Of a stretch of DNA of 64,000 bases, positions 36,719 to 46,183 are shown one piece after another. The notes below the pieces were generated by a model that saw nothing but the letters and a program-made list of their open reading frames with translations, was not told the origin of the DNA and did not search any database. The stretch is from Bacillus dicomae. GTDB taxonomy: Bacteria; Bacillota; Bacilli; Bacillales; Bacillaceae_G. A program made the translations under genes and the position numbers. The stretch is taken from contig NZ_VHIV01000002.1 in assembly GCF_006494425.1 (NCBI RefSeq), forward strand, positions 744,001 to 808,000, written 5' to 3'. The first letter of the stretch is position 1, and every line of letters starts with the position of its first letter.

Positions 36719-36746
36719 AATATAATATCTTTATTTTAATTGTCAA
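36719..36746 (-). promoter_or_regulatory. Sigma-A promoter of the nitroreductase gene
   Basis: Minus strand TTGACA, 16 bases, TATATT. Confidence 0.65.
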
Positions 36747-36964
36747 GTTTTAAAGGGGAAGCTAGGGCATTCATACAAACGATATAATTTCTATAATCAT
36801 ACACTAAAAAAGGAATTTATAGAGTGAAAAAGCAAAGAGAACATTCTCAATTAGCTTGTTAATATGTATCCCTCACTTATTAAAGTTTTTAGAGTACAGT
36901 CTATTATAAAATGTTTGTGAGGAATTCAGTAGAACAAGATATATGAAGTGAGTGAAGACTAGTG

Positions 36965-38257
36965 ATGAACATACTACATTTTTTATTAGAGAATACGGTT
37001 TTCCAAAATGTATTACAAGATCTTCAGTTAAATGTCCTTTATATAGAAAATGGATGCACACATCAACAAACGATAGAAGATATCCATCCAAAATGTATGT
37101 TTATAGCAAATAGTTTTGAAGAAGGGGAATTGTTATTTCAGAGGACTAAACCACATATTGTAATTATGTATGTAACGGATTTTTCTCAAATAAAATATAT
37201 AAAGAATATGTATAATCCACAGAGTACTTTTATTGTCATTTGGGATCAACAGATAACAAGCGAGTTTGCAGAGGTGCTTACGCTAGGAATTCGTAATATT
37301 GTGATAGCCCCTGTGACTCCGCAAATGGTGTTAGAGGAAGTAAATAAAAGCTTGTATCAGCTTTCTTTAGTACGACAAGTAAGTTTGCAACAAGAACTAC
37401 TTCAAACGATGTTTGATTTTCAAAATGACCTATTATTTATAGTAGAAGACGATGAGATTGTTGATTGTAATACAAATTTTTTAGAGTTTTTCGGATATGA
37501 AAATTTGTTTGCCTATCGTGAGCAACACTTAGTATTTGCTGAACATCTCATTAGAGAAAATGGATACTATTCAACAACTCATGATATAACATGGTTAGAT
37601 GACACATTATCATATGATAGAAGAATTAGGATGTCCAATTATGAAGGGGAAGTGTCAACTTTTTTATTGCGTGCAACACCGTTGCCAGAAGATTTATCAA
37701 GATTTATTGTGAAATGTACAGAGATTACAGAATTAGATGCAATCTATCAAGAACAAGAAAGGCTTGCTATGATAGATTCGCTAACAGAAATTTATAATCG
37801 TTTGAAGTTCCAACAAATACTAGAGGCAGAATGGGATAATGCGATGCGTAACAAGGAAAACATAGCACTTATTTTATTTGATATAGATAATTTTAAAACA
37901 GTAAATGACACGTATGGCCATGATTTTGGTGACTTAGCATTAATTCAGCTTGCAGAACTTATGAAATCTAAAGTGGAGCAGCAACATGTATTTGCAAGGT
38001 GGGGAGGAGAAGAATTTATTATATTAGTAACGAATACAGTAGAAAAAGAAGCATTTCAAGTTGCGGAATCATTACGATTTTTCATTGAAACAAAGCAATT
38101 CTCAGGGATTTCAAAATTAACAGCGAGTTTTGGAGTCGCATTATATGAACAGGGAATTACAAGAGAAGAATTAATGCAAAGAGCGGATATTGCATTATAT
38201 GAAGCGAAAAAAAATGGAAAAAATCAAGTGTGTGTATATAGAAAAGAAAAAAAGTAA
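36965..38257 (+). CDS. GGDEF-domain diguanylate cyclase with PAS-like domain
   Basis: 430 residues. The N-terminal 130 look like a degenerate receiver domain (IVIMYVTDFSQ...; no clear phosphorylated Asp). A PAS-like segment follows (FDFQNDLLFIVEDDEIVDCN..., about 150-260), then GGDEF with RWGGEEF at 345-351 and the metal/substrate helix FDIDNFKTVNDTYGHDFGD. The catalytic motif is intact, so c-di-GMP synthesis is likely. The RxxD inhibitory site expected before the motif reads EQQH, so product inhibition is probably absent. No good ribosome binding site was seen; ATG 36965 follows a weak AGTGAAG. Confidence 0.9.
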   Translation: MNILHFLLENTVFQNVLQDLQLNVLYIENGCTHQQTIEDIHPKCMFIANSFEEGELLFQRTKPHIVIMYVTDFSQIKYIKNMYNPQSTFIVIWDQQITSEFAEVLTLGIRNIVIAPVTPQMVLEEVNKSLYQLSLVRQVSLQQELLQTMFDFQNDLLFIVEDDEIVDCNTNFLEFFGYENLFAYREQHLVFAEHLIRENGYYSTTHDITWLDDTLSYDRRIRMSNYEGEVSTFLLRATPLPEDLSRFIVKCTEITELDAIYQEQERLAMIDSLTEIYNRLKFQQILEAEWDNAMRNKENIALILFDIDNFKTVNDTYGHDFGDLALIQLAELMKSKVEQQHVFARWGGEEFIILVTNTVEKEAFQVAESLRFFIETKQFSGISKLTASFGVALYEQGITREELMQRADIALYEAKKNGKNQVCVYRKEKK

Positions 38258-38269
38258 TTTTTCGCAACA

Positions 38270-38299
38270 AATTGTTGCGATTTTTTTTTATTGTTTGAT
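38270..38299 (+). terminator. Terminator after GGDEF gene
   Basis: Stem TCGCAACAA/TTGTTGCGA and nine T residues. Confidence 0.9.
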
Positions 38300-38346
38300 A
38301 ATAGAAGATGGGGGGATTATGAATGAAGGAATTATGGAGGAGCAAC

Positions 38347-39483
38347 ATGATAAAAAAAATAATGACGATAGCTTTGCTGTCTGCTGTAGCTTGTGGTGGA
38401 GTATACTATTTTCTCTATAATACCAATATAAAGGAAAGCACTGTATTAACAACTAAGGTGAACCCTACTATTGAATCAGAAGTACAAGAGAATATAGAAG
38501 AAAAAGAAGAACAGCAAATTGATTATGCTAGTATATCTCAAAAATTAGATCAATATTTAATAGGAAAGCAATTTAATGGAACAGTTTTAGTAACAGATAA
38601 AGAGCATGTTATTTTGAATAAAGGATATGGTTACGCTGATGTTCAAAATAAGATCGAGAATACGCCTCAAACAAAATATCGTGTTGGTTCTATTACGAAA
38701 ACAGTTGTGGCCACATCTATTTTACAGTTGCAGGAGCAAGGAAAACTAAATATTCAAGATAATGTAAATAAGTATATTCCCTCTTTTCCAGTAGATAAAA
38801 ATATCACTTTATATCATTTGTTAACACACACATCAGGTTTACCGGAAAGTGGAAAAGGAAAAGTAAATGTGGCTTCCCGCAAAAATTTAATAAATTGGAT
38901 TGGAAGTCAAACATTAGAATTTCCACCAGGCGCAGGTTGGAGATATACGGATTATAATTATATGGTACTTGCCTATATTATAGAAAGTATATCAAAAAAA
39001 CCTTTAGGATATTACATAAAAGAAAATATATTTACTAAAGCTGAAATGAATGAATCTGGTATGGGAAATATGGCTGAGGGAGATCAGCATTTTACGAAAG
39101 GATATGTAAAGAAAGAGAATGAACTTGAACCTGCACAGAAATTGTTAATGGATTGGTTATATGGATGCGGTGAGATGTATACGACAGTTGGAGATATGAA
39201 GAAATTAGACGAAGCGATTATAAATGGAAAACTTCTTTCTGAACAAAGTATACAAGCGATGTTTTCACCTTCATCAGAACGAAAATATGCATTTAGTTTT
39301 TATATATACCCGGATTATTTTTATAATCATGGTGTACTATCAGGTTGGAACACTTACAATAATTTTAATAAAGAAAAAGGGACTTTTGTTATTTTATTTT
39401 CAAATGTGAAAAATAGTATGGATGATGATTTTAATAAAGAGTTCCGAAAGATGGTAAGTGATTTATTAGAACAAAGGGGATGA
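38347..39483 (+). CDS. Secreted serine hydrolase, beta-lactamase/PBP4-type
   Basis: 378 residues with an N-terminal signal/anchor (MIKKIMTIALLSAVACGGVYYF) and a class C beta-lactamase-like domain. The nucleophile motif SITK is near residue 119, and YTDYN and the HG-containing loop NHGVLSGW are the second and third motifs. Such proteins act as D-Ala-D-Ala peptidases or esterases on the cell surface; activity not known. ATG 38347 is preceded by TGGAGGAGC; ATG 38323 in frame has a weaker site. The next gene starts 4 bases after the stop. Confidence 0.9.
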   Translation: MIKKIMTIALLSAVACGGVYYFLYNTNIKESTVLTTKVNPTIESEVQENIEEKEEQQIDYASISQKLDQYLIGKQFNGTVLVTDKEHVILNKGYGYADVQNKIENTPQTKYRVGSITKTVVATSILQLQEQGKLNIQDNVNKYIPSFPVDKNITLYHLLTHTSGLPESGKGKVNVASRKNLINWIGSQTLEFPPGAGWRYTDYNYMVLAYIIESISKKPLGYYIKENIFTKAEMNESGMGNMAEGDQHFTKGYVKKENELEPAQKLLMDWLYGCGEMYTTVGDMKKLDEAIINGKLLSEQSIQAMFSPSSERKYAFSFYIYPDYFYNHGVLSGWNTYNNFNKEKGTFVILFSNVKNSMDDDFNKEFRKMVSDLLEQRG

Positions 39484-39487
39484 GAAA

Positions 39488-40366
39488 ATGGAAAATAAAA
39501 ATTTATCAATAGGTTTCATCGGTATTGGTGTAATGGGAAAAAGTATGGTGTTTCATTTAATGCAAGATGGTCATAAAGTATATGTATATAATAGAACGAA
39601 AGCTAAGACAGATTCTTTAGTGCAAGATGGTGCAAATTGGTGTGATACACCGAAAGAATTAGTAAAGCAAGTTGATGTTGTAATGACTATGGTTGGATAT
39701 CCACATGATGTAGAAGAAGTGTACTTTGGGATAGATGGAATTTTGGAGAATGCAAATGAAGGTACGATAGCAATTGATTTCACGACATCTACACCGACAT
39801 TGGCAAAACGTATTAATGAAACTGGTAAAAGTAAGAATATATATACGTTAGATGCGCCTGTATCTGGAGGAGACGTAGGTGCGAAAGAAGCAAGACTCGC
39901 AATTATGGTCGGTGGCGAGAAAGAAATATATGAAAAATGTTTACCGTTATTTGAAAAGCTAGGAACAAATATTCAGTTGCAAGGACCAGCTGGAAGTGGA
40001 CAACATACAAAAATGTGCAATCAAATTGCGATTGCTTCTAATATGATTGGAGTATGTGAAGCAGTTGCTTATGCGAAAAAAGCTGGATTAGATCCAGATA
40101 AAGTATTAGAGAGTATTTCAACGGGGGCAGCAGGTAGCTGGTCATTGAGTAATTTAGCTCCTCGCATGTTAAAGGAAGATTTTGAACCAGGGTTTTATGT
40201 AAAGCATTTTATGAAAGATATGAAGATTGCTTTAGATGAGGCTGAAAAATTACAATTACCAGTACCAGGTTTAAGTTTGGCGAAGGAATTGTATGAAGAG
40301 CTAGTGAAAGATGGAGAAGAGAATAGCGGAACACAAGTGTTATATAAAAAGTACATAAGGGGGTAA
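39488..40366 (+). CDS. ykwC: 3-Hydroxyisobutyrate-dehydrogenase-type oxidoreductase (YkwC-like)
   Basis: 292-residue beta-hydroxyacid dehydrogenase. The NAD(P) site is GFIGIGVMGKSM (about residues 9-20); DAPVSGGDVGAKEA contains the substrate loop and NQIAIASNMIGVCEA the catalytic-lysine region. The likely substrate is 3-hydroxyisobutyrate, tartronate semialdehyde or a related short acid; not fixed by sequence. It starts 4 bases after the serine-hydrolase stop. Confidence 0.92.
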   Translation: MENKNLSIGFIGIGVMGKSMVFHLMQDGHKVYVYNRTKAKTDSLVQDGANWCDTPKELVKQVDVVMTMVGYPHDVEEVYFGIDGILENANEGTIAIDFTTSTPTLAKRINETGKSKNIYTLDAPVSGGDVGAKEARLAIMVGGEKEIYEKCLPLFEKLGTNIQLQGPAGSGQHTKMCNQIAIASNMIGVCEAVAYAKKAGLDPDKVLESISTGAAGSWSLSNLAPRMLKEDFEPGFYVKHFMKDMKIALDEAEKLQLPVPGLSLAKELYEELVKDGEENSGTQVLYKKYIRG

Positions 40367-40371
40367 ATGAG

Positions 40372-40704
40372 ATGAATCTTCAAAAATTTGATGAGATGAT
40401 TGATGCTGTACAACGAGCAACTTGTATACAAATTAATGAAAAACAAAAAGAGGCTTTTAAACAAAAATATGATTTTGAACCGAAATTTGAATATGGAAGA
40501 GATGAGAAAGGGCATTACGTTATTCGGACTTCAAAAAAGATGCTAGAAGAGATGGAGTTTTATTTAGCATTGAAATATGATCGAGATGAAGTTGATCTTT
40601 ATATGCAAGCCGAGATTGAAAGTGTGTTTCATGTATCTGTTAGTTATAGTGAAGATACCTTACACTTACAAGAATTGTTTCAATTTCTAGAAGAAAATAA
40701 ATAA
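40372..40704 (+). CDS. Hypothetical protein, 110 aa
   Basis: Small acidic soluble protein with helical start (FDEMIDAVQRATCIQINEKQKEAF) and alternating strands (ESVFHVSVSYSED). RBS GGGGG just before the ATG, 5 bases after ykwC, so it is the third gene of the unit. I do not recognise the family. Confidence 0.78.
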   Translation: MNLQKFDEMIDAVQRATCIQINEKQKEAFKQKYDFEPKFEYGRDEKGHYVIRTSKKMLEEMEFYLALKYDRDEVDLYMQAEIESVFHVSVSYSEDTLHLQELFQFLEENK

Positions 40705-40707
40705 AAA

Positions 40708-40733
40708 AATCCTCATTTGAGGATTTTTTTATT
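40708..40733 (+). terminator. Terminator of the 38.3-40.7 kb unit
   Basis: Stem AAATCCTCA/TGAGGATTT with a run of T. Confidence 0.9.
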
Positions 40734-40752
40734 TAGGCAAGCGTGTTTAATT

Positions 40753-40909
40753 TTTATCCCGCTTTAATGGGCAGTAAGACCCCCACCTCAAAATTCAGCG
40801 AAAGCAAAGAAGTTAGGTGGGGGATCAACTGCCCATAAAAGTCCGATTGGTTCAACTAATAATCAGTGGGGGATGAAGAAAACCCCCACTGATTAAAATT
40901 TCACTTTAT
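40753..40909. repeat. bcr1-like dispersed repeat, copy 1
   Basis: 147-base element (40758-40904) flanked by TTTAT on both sides. It starts CCCGCTTTAATGGGCAGTAA and ends CTGATTAAAATTTCAC. Internally it has inverted pairs (GGGCAGT/ACTGCCC and CCCCCACCT/AGGTGGGGG). Size, structure and TTTAT flank fit the B. cereus-group bcr1 repeats as I recall them. Confidence 0.7.
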
Positions 40910-41057
40910 CCGACATTAACGGGTAGTAAAACTCTCGCCTCAAAATTCGGCTTGAGCAAAGAAGTTAGGTGGGAGATCAACTGCCCGTAAATGTCCGATT
41001 GGTTTAACTAATAATCAGTGGGGCATGAACAAAACCCCCCGCTGATTAAAGTTTCAC
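40905..41057. repeat. bcr1-like dispersed repeat, copy 2
   Basis: Second copy in the same orientation, sharing the TTTAT of copy 1 and about 80-85 percent alike by eye. It runs to GTTTCAC at 41051-41057 and stops 8 bases before the stop codon of the next minus-strand gene. The right-hand TTTAT is not intact. Confidence 0.68.
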
Positions 41058-41064
41058 CGTATAG

Positions 41065-41340
41065 TTATAAGTTAGAAGCACGGCGGCATCGTTCAGTTGG
41101 GAATGGAATAACTTGCGCGATATGATTAGGACCGAATTGTTTTGCACGAGCATGTCGTACTATATAAAATGCACACAGAATTGAAACAGGAATAGCGCCG
41201 AACAAACCAAAAAATAAAGCGCTTACACAAGATGCAACAAAACCTAAAACACCAACTTCTAACTCTTCCATAATAGCTCCTAGAATAACAGGAAGTGCTC
41301 CACACGTAACCCCTAGTATAAGTGCGATAAGTAAACTCAT
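41065..41340 (-). CDS. Small membrane protein, unknown
   Basis: 91 residues with two membrane helices (about 3-24 and 30-58), then a basic tail (RHARAKQFGPNHIAQVIPFPTERCRRASNL). GGGGGA precedes the ATG. The gene ends right at the repeat region. Family not recognised. Confidence 0.7.
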   Translation of the reverse strand: MSLLIALILGVTCGALPVILGAIMEELEVGVLGFVASCVSALFFGLFGAIPVSILCAFYIVRHARAKQFGPNHIAQVIPFPTERCRRASNL

Positions 41341-41521
41341 GATTATCCCCCTCTGCTTGCGATATTCATTTCCTTCTTAGTTAATTGTAGTATATCATAT
41401 ATAAAACAGAATTTTCAGAAAAAATCAAAAAAAGTTCGATAAATGTTCAAAAAGTGTTAAGAAATACACTTGAAAACTAGAAGGAGAAGATTGCATTTGA
41501 ACGGAAGGACTCATACGTTTG

Positions 41522-41566
41522 AGAAAAGAAAAAATCAGGCTTATTTCATTTTTTGAAATAAGCCTG
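41522..41566 (-). terminator. Terminator of mtnWXBD operon
   Basis: Stem CAGGCTTATTTCA/TGAAATAAGCCTG with T-run on the minus strand. The rest of 41341-41646 holds no convincing gene. Confidence 0.85.
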
Positions 41567-41646
41567 TTCCATAGGAGGATGTATATATGTAGAGTGAATA
41601 AAAGTTTGGAAAAGGGGGTCCAATTCCTTTTATTCAACTAACTACC

Positions 41647-42159
41647 TTAATAGATTGGAACCCAGCCTTCAGTTGTAACAAAAATACGAATAGCTACAAC
41701 TTGGCGATCATCTTGCAAGGTAAAATAGTGTCTTGCATTTTCAGGAACAGATATGAGATCACCTGGCTCAAGTTCAACGTCAAAGAATTGCCCATCTTTT
41801 CCTTCAATGGCAAAGATGCCATGCCCACTAACAATAAAGCGAACTTCATCATCAGTATGATGGTGTTCTTTTTGGAAATTAATTAGTAATTCATCAAGGT
41901 TAGGCGTGCTATTTGAAAGTGAAATTACATCATGTGCTTTATAACCCCGACGTGCTGAAACATCAGCGATTTCTTTTGAAAACACAGCTAATATTTCAGT
42001 CTTGTTTTCATCTGTTAACGAATAATTTTCATTTAAATGATTAGGAAGCTTAGAAATATTCCATTTTTCATATAAAACGCCTTCCTCTTGTAGAAATTTA
42101 GATACTTCCACTTCATTTTCAATGCGAGTATTTACTTCATGAATACGAATTTGCGCCAT
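41647..42159 (-). CDS. mtnD: Acireductone dioxygenase
   Basis: Cupin enzyme that oxidises the acireductone of methionine salvage to 2-keto-4-methylthiobutyrate and formate (iron form). The metal-binding set [12 protein letters not shown] (about 95-106) and HYFTL near 143 give the three His and one Glu. 170 residues. It overlaps mtnB by 23 bases; last gene of the operon. Confidence 0.96.
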   Translation of the reverse strand: MAQIRIHEVNTRIENEVEVSKFLQEEGVLYEKWNISKLPNHLNENYSLTDENKTEILAVFSKEIADVSARRGYKAHDVISLSNSTPNLDELLINFQKEHHHTDDEVRFIVSGHGIFAIEGKDGQFFDVELEPGDLISVPENARHYFTLQDDRQVVAIRIFVTTEGWVPIY

Positions 42160-42775
42160 TAGAAACGCCTCCTTGAATTGATAATAGTTTTATATGAAAT
42201 TGGAATAAAAACTCATAAGCTTCTAATCTTTTCTTTGCATCAAAGCTATCTCGCCCCCATACAGTAATACCGTGGTTACGGATTAGTACTGCTCCTGAAT
42301 CTCCTTGTATATGCTTTCGGAAGTTTTCTCCAAGCGTTGGGATATGGGCATGGTTTTCGATAATAGGAATGTGAATTGTTGCACCTTCTTCCCAAATATC
42401 AAGAGCTTTAATAATTTCTTGATTTTGAAGGGTGACGGCATCACTATATAAATTTGTGATGACATTATTATCAGTCGTATGAACATGAAGTACGCACCCA
42501 GCATTCGTATTGTTATAAATATGTGTATGCAATATTGTTTCTGCTGAAGGGCGTAATTCAGTCTCTAATACGGGAACCCCTACATGATCTACTAATAGAA
42601 AATCATCTGGAGTGGTTTTTGTTTTATCTTTACCGCTTGCTGTAATAAGAAAAGTAAGTGGTTCATGACTAACCTTTATAGAAATATTACCACTTGTTGC
42701 TGGGAACCAATTTCGTGTTGTTAACTCTTTTTTTATCTCGCTTAAGTCATACCATTGACGAAAAAGTTGTTTCAT
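42137..42775 (-). CDS. mtnB: Methylthioribulose-1-phosphate dehydratase
   Basis: Class II aldolase-type zinc enzyme, third step of salvage from methylthioribose 1-phosphate. Zinc ligands are seen in VLHVHTTD (HxH, about 98-100); also [10 protein letters not shown] near the start, and [11 protein letters not shown]. 212 residues. It overlaps mtnX by 4 bases (ATGA type). Confidence 0.96.
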   Translation of the reverse strand: MKQLFRQWYDLSEIKKELTTRNWFPATSGNISIKVSHEPLTFLITASGKDKTKTTPDDFLLVDHVGVPVLETELRPSAETILHTHIYNNTNAGCVLHVHTTDNNVITNLYSDAVTLQNQEIIKALDIWEEGATIHIPIIENHAHIPTLGENFRKHIQGDSGAVLIRNHGITVWGRDSFDAKKRLEAYEFLFQFHIKLLSIQGGVSNGANSYS

Positions 42776-43431
42776 GCCTTCACCTCCAACAAAAGTTTTA
42801 ATTCAGCTTGCACATCTTGAAATGTTTCAAACGGTGTATAAGCAATATGATTTTCTTCACACTTTGTAATAAGAAAGTCGCGAGCGAATACTTTATCAGC
42901 TTGTTTCGCGGCTTGTAAATCAGTAATAGAATCTCCAATTACAATATGAAAGTCATTTGTATCACTTAATTTACGGATTAATGATGATTTACATAATCCG
43001 CAATGATTTTGACAATGATCATCACAAGAATGAGGCCATTTAACTGTAATAAACTCTGCTGAAAAGTCTGTTTCATTACAATAAATTTGCTCTTTTGGAA
43101 TGATTCCTTGTAAGAGTGGATAGACGAAGAAATCCATTCCACCTGATATCACGTAAAAAGAAATGTTATTTTCCTTTACGAATTGTATAAACTCATGAAA
43201 ACCACTACGGATTTCAGCAGTTTCTATTAAAAATTGAATAATATTATCGTGCAGATTAGTAGGTATTAATTGAAATAATTGAGAAACACCTTCTTGAATG
43301 GATAGTTCTTGTGATAAAATTTTATTCTTTACTTCTTCGGCTTCTGGTGGTGCGAATTTTTCCATAATGGACATAATGTTATCATTATTTGTAATCGTGC
43401 CATCGAAATCACAAAATACTTGAATACTCAT
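42772..43431 (-). CDS. mtnX: HK-MTPenyl-1-P phosphatase
   Basis: HAD phosphatase (2-hydroxy-3-keto-5-methylthiopentenyl-1-phosphate phosphatase). Motif I DFDGT (residues 8-12), motif II VISGG and the metal-binding [14 protein letters not shown] are intact. 219 residues. With MtnW it replaces the single-chain enolase-phosphatase MtnC of other bacteria. Overlaps mtnW by 4 bases. Confidence 0.96.
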   Translation of the reverse strand: MSIQVFCDFDGTITNNDNIMSIMEKFAPPEAEEVKNKILSQELSIQEGVSQLFQLIPTNLHDNIIQFLIETAEIRSGFHEFIQFVKENNISFYVISGGMDFFVYPLLQGIIPKEQIYCNETDFSAEFITVKWPHSCDDHCQNHCGLCKSSLIRKLSDTNDFHIVIGDSITDLQAAKQADKVFARDFLITKCEENHIAYTPFETFQDVQAELKLLLEVKA

Positions 43432-44672
43432 AATTTCACCTCATAAGAGGGATTTCCCCATATTTGTAGTGCACTATGCAAATTTATGTCGTCTACTTCA
43501 TGGAGTGGTTTATTTTGCAAAGTAGCATCAATTGCAGTACGGAAAGCTTTACCGCCGCCTTGCGCTCCATTTGGATGTCCGTGTATCCCGCCGCCAGCAT
43601 TAATAACAACATCTTTACCGAAATCTCGTACAATAAAGGGAACGAAACCAGGATGAATACCAGCAGACGGAACAGAAAAGCTCTTCTTGAAAAATGCATC
43701 GTCTTCAGTTAAATATTTTGAGATAGCAAGAGCCTCCTCTTTTTCTAACGCAACACTTCCATATGGAGATGGGAATAAAGAAAAATCAGCCCCAGCATAA
43801 CGTAGTAGCTTTCCGAGTAATAATGGGGACGAGATTCCATATAACTTCGATGCTGAATATGCACCACTTACAGCAGGATGTGCCATAATAGGAACTGGGA
43901 TTTCATCATCCTCTGCAAGTGATTGTAGTACATCTAGTCCGTAAGCAAATACATTAAATAAAAGAATATCAGCTCCAGCTTGCACTGCGCGTTTCGCATT
44001 TTCTTTTAAATCAAAAGTTCGTCCGGTTAAATTTACGGCATATAACGTTTTATGGCCGTACGTTTCATATACTGATTGTAAAACTTCTTTTCCAGATACA
44101 ATACGTTTTGTTAGTGGCGTTAAGGAATTCTCAAATAATATTTCATCATCTTTTACTATATCTACACCACCAATTGCTTGATCGCGTAATTGCGTTTTTA
44201 AATACCCGATATTTCGTCCAATCATTCCTTTAAATATACTCATTAAAAGGGGACGATCATGCACTTGTAAAAGGTTTCGGATACCATTTATGCCGAACTT
44301 TGGACCAGGGAAATGTTTTTTTAACTCGTTTGAAAAAGTTAAATCAATTAATTTCACTTCGCCATCAAGTGATAGCTTTCCGAATGTAGTTGTTAAAATT
44401 GCTGCTAAGTCTGGACTGAAGTTTAATAAAGGATATTCGATTTTAACAATCCCGCGTTTTACTTTTTTACGTAAATATGAATTGATATGTTCTTGTTCAT
44501 TTAATTCCTCAATATGAATCACGTTGCCTTTATGCTGTTTTAATTGTTCTTGCAATAAGTGTGGTAAATGAGTCCAAGAGCCAATTGTTAAACCGAGTGC
44601 AATTTGCTCGGCCTTTTTTTCTAAGTTATGTGAATCATCATGGATTAAATACGTCGCTATAATTCCGCTCAT
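43428..44672 (-). CDS. mtnW: 2,3-Diketo-5-methylthiopentyl-1-P enolase (RuBisCO-like)
   Basis: RuBisCO-like protein, 414 residues. The carbamylated lysine is in [10 protein letters not shown] (about 168-177), and the phosphate-binding [14 protein letters not shown] near 370 is RuBisCO-like. It enolises rather than carboxylates. First gene of the minus-strand operon, behind an S-box leader. RBS AGGAGG. Confidence 0.97.
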   Translation of the reverse strand: MSGIIATYLIHDDSHNLEKKAEQIALGLTIGSWTHLPHLLQEQLKQHKGNVIHIEELNEQEHINSYLRKKVKRGIVKIEYPLLNFSPDLAAILTTTFGKLSLDGEVKLIDLTFSNELKKHFPGPKFGINGIRNLLQVHDRPLLMSIFKGMIGRNIGYLKTQLRDQAIGGVDIVKDDEILFENSLTPLTKRIVSGKEVLQSVYETYGHKTLYAVNLTGRTFDLKENAKRAVQAGADILLFNVFAYGLDVLQSLAEDDEIPVPIMAHPAVSGAYSASKLYGISSPLLLGKLLRYAGADFSLFPSPYGSVALEKEEALAISKYLTEDDAFFKKSFSVPSAGIHPGFVPFIVRDFGKDVVINAGGGIHGHPNGAQGGGKAFRTAIDATLQNKPLHEVDDINLHSALQIWGNPSYEVKL

Positions 44673-44692
44673 TGTTATAACCTCCTAGTTAA

Positions 44693-44727
44693 ATAAAAAA
44701 ACCTCTCAGCTAAGGAGAGGTTTTTTT
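44693..44727 (-). terminator. Terminator of the S-box leader of mtnW
   Basis: Stem CCTCTCC/GAGAGG with T-run on the minus strand, between aptamer and mtnW; formed when SAM is bound. Confidence 0.9.
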
Positions 44728-44738
44728 ACAACCAGCTC

Positions 44739-44840
44739 CTTATCTGTCAGCGTAATGCTGCGAGAATTAGCACCGTGTCTACAATTGTAGATCGGTTGCC
44801 GGGTTTCGTCGGGCTCGTCCCTCCACCTGCTCTTGATAAG
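44739..44840 (-). ncRNA. SAM-I (S-box) riboswitch of mtnWXBD
   Basis: On the minus strand it starts CTTATCAAGAGCAGGTGGAG and contains ACGAGCCCGACGAAACCCGG, CAACC, CACGGTGCTAATTC and the closing GATAAG. These are the conserved SAM-I pieces. Low SAM should permit read-through into mtnW. Confidence 0.95.
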
Positions 44841-44906
44841 AAGTATTTAGAAATGTTTAAATTTTTAAGATAACTGAATTTTGTCAGATATTTTTCGTGT
44901 TGTCAA

Positions 44907-46085
44907 TTACTTTTTGAAAAAATTTAATTTATCAATTCGATTAATGGCTTCTCGTAATCTATCTTCTGTATGCAAGAGACCAACACGGACATACCCTTCG
45001 CCATGCTCACCAAATCCAACACCAGGAGCAACTGCGACATGTGCTTTTTTTAGTAAAATATCAGAAAATTGCTCAGAGGTATATCCTTTTGGAACAGGAA
45101 GCCATGCAAAGAATGATCCTGTTGGAATGTCTACATTCCAACCAATTGAGTGACAGGCTGAAATAAGAGCGTTTCTTCGAGATTCGTAACTATTTACAAG
45201 GTCTATTACACAAGACTGTGAACTTAATAGCGCTTCTCGAGCAGCATCTTGAACTGCACCGAATATACTAACATACATATGATCTTGTAATAGGTTAATT
45301 GTTTCAATCACACTTTCATTCCCTACAGCAAAGGCGATGCGCCAGCCAGCCATATTGAAAGTTTTTGATAATGTGTAAATTTCAATTCCTATATCTTTCG
45401 CACCATCTGCTTGCAAGAAACTAACAGGTTTTTGACCATCAAATCCGATAGCGCCATAAGCAAAATCGTGAACAACTAATATATTATGTTTATTAGCAAA
45501 GTGAATGGTTTCATCAAAAAAATCTTTTGATGCAGTAGCACCGGTAGGATTATTTGGATAGTTTAAAAACATTAATTTTGCACGCTCTGCAATAGAGTCA
45601 TCAATGTTCGTATAATCTGGTAAAAAGTTATTTTCTGCAATAAGCGGCATTGTTTCAAAGTGTGCTTTTGCTAAAGCAACCCCGGATAAATAATCTGGAT
45701 AACCTGGATCCGGAACGAGAATCGTATCACCAGGATTTGTAAAACAAATCGGTAATTCTACTAGTCCAGCCTTTCCGCCAAACAAAATAGCAACTTCAGT
45801 TTTTGGGTTTAATTCGACGCCGTATTCACGTTTATAGAATGTAGCCACGGCTTCCTTTAAGCTTTCATGTCCGCGAAATGGCGGATATTTATGATGAATG
45901 GTCTTTTCGGCAGCATATTGTAAAGCTTTTACAATATGCTGCGGTGTTGGTTGATCTGGATTACCTTGACCTAGATTAATAACATCGTGACCAGCTGCAA
46001 CGACTTTGTTAACTTTTGCAACAAGTGAAGCGAAAAATTGTGTTGGCAATGATGTTACTATCTCAGAAGGTTGAAATAATTTCAT
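44907..46085 (-). CDS. mtnE: Methionine-salvage aminotransferase
   Basis: PLP-dependent class I aminotransferase, 392 residues. It converts 2-keto-4-methylthiobutyrate to methionine. NPTGA (about 170-174) and the Schiff-base lysine in SKTFNMAGWRIAF (about 240) are present. ATG 46085 follows GAGGTGG; GTG 46094 is less likely. Divergent from mtnU. No S-box is visible in front of it. Confidence 0.92.
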   Translation of the reverse strand: MKLFQPSEIVTSLPTQFFASLVAKVNKVVAAGHDVINLGQGNPDQPTPQHIVKALQYAAEKTIHHKYPPFRGHESLKEAVATFYKREYGVELNPKTEVAILFGGKAGLVELPICFTNPGDTILVPDPGYPDYLSGVALAKAHFETMPLIAENNFLPDYTNIDDSIAERAKLMFLNYPNNPTGATASKDFFDETIHFANKHNILVVHDFAYGAIGFDGQKPVSFLQADGAKDIGIEIYTLSKTFNMAGWRIAFAVGNESVIETINLLQDHMYVSIFGAVQDAAREALLSSQSCVIDLVNSYESRRNALISACHSIGWNVDIPTGSFFAWLPVPKGYTSEQFSDILLKKAHVAVAPGVGFGEHGEGYVRVGLLHTEDRLREAINRIDKLNFFKK

Positions 46086-46131
46086 ACTTTCCACCTCTTT
46101 TGAAAGTTGTTACAATTCTAGTGACAAATGA

Positions 46132-46137
46132 TATAAT
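46132..46137 (+). promoter_or_regulatory. Extended -10 promoter of mtnU
   Basis: TGATATAAT, an extended -10, with TTGTTA or GTGACA further upstream; in the 98-base gap with mtnE. Confidence 0.55.
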
Positions 46138-46183
46138 CTTTCCAGTATTTTGTAAAGAGAAAAATAAGAATGGGGCTGAAAAA

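Noticed and set aside
40753-41057. CRISPR array
   Set aside because: Only two long, imperfect copies without regular short repeats and unique spacers; it fits a dispersed bcr-type element.
41425-41637. 70-residue minus-strand frame between mtnD and the small membrane gene
   Set aside because: It runs through the mtn terminator hairpin, lacks a ribosome binding site and has no protein-like pattern.
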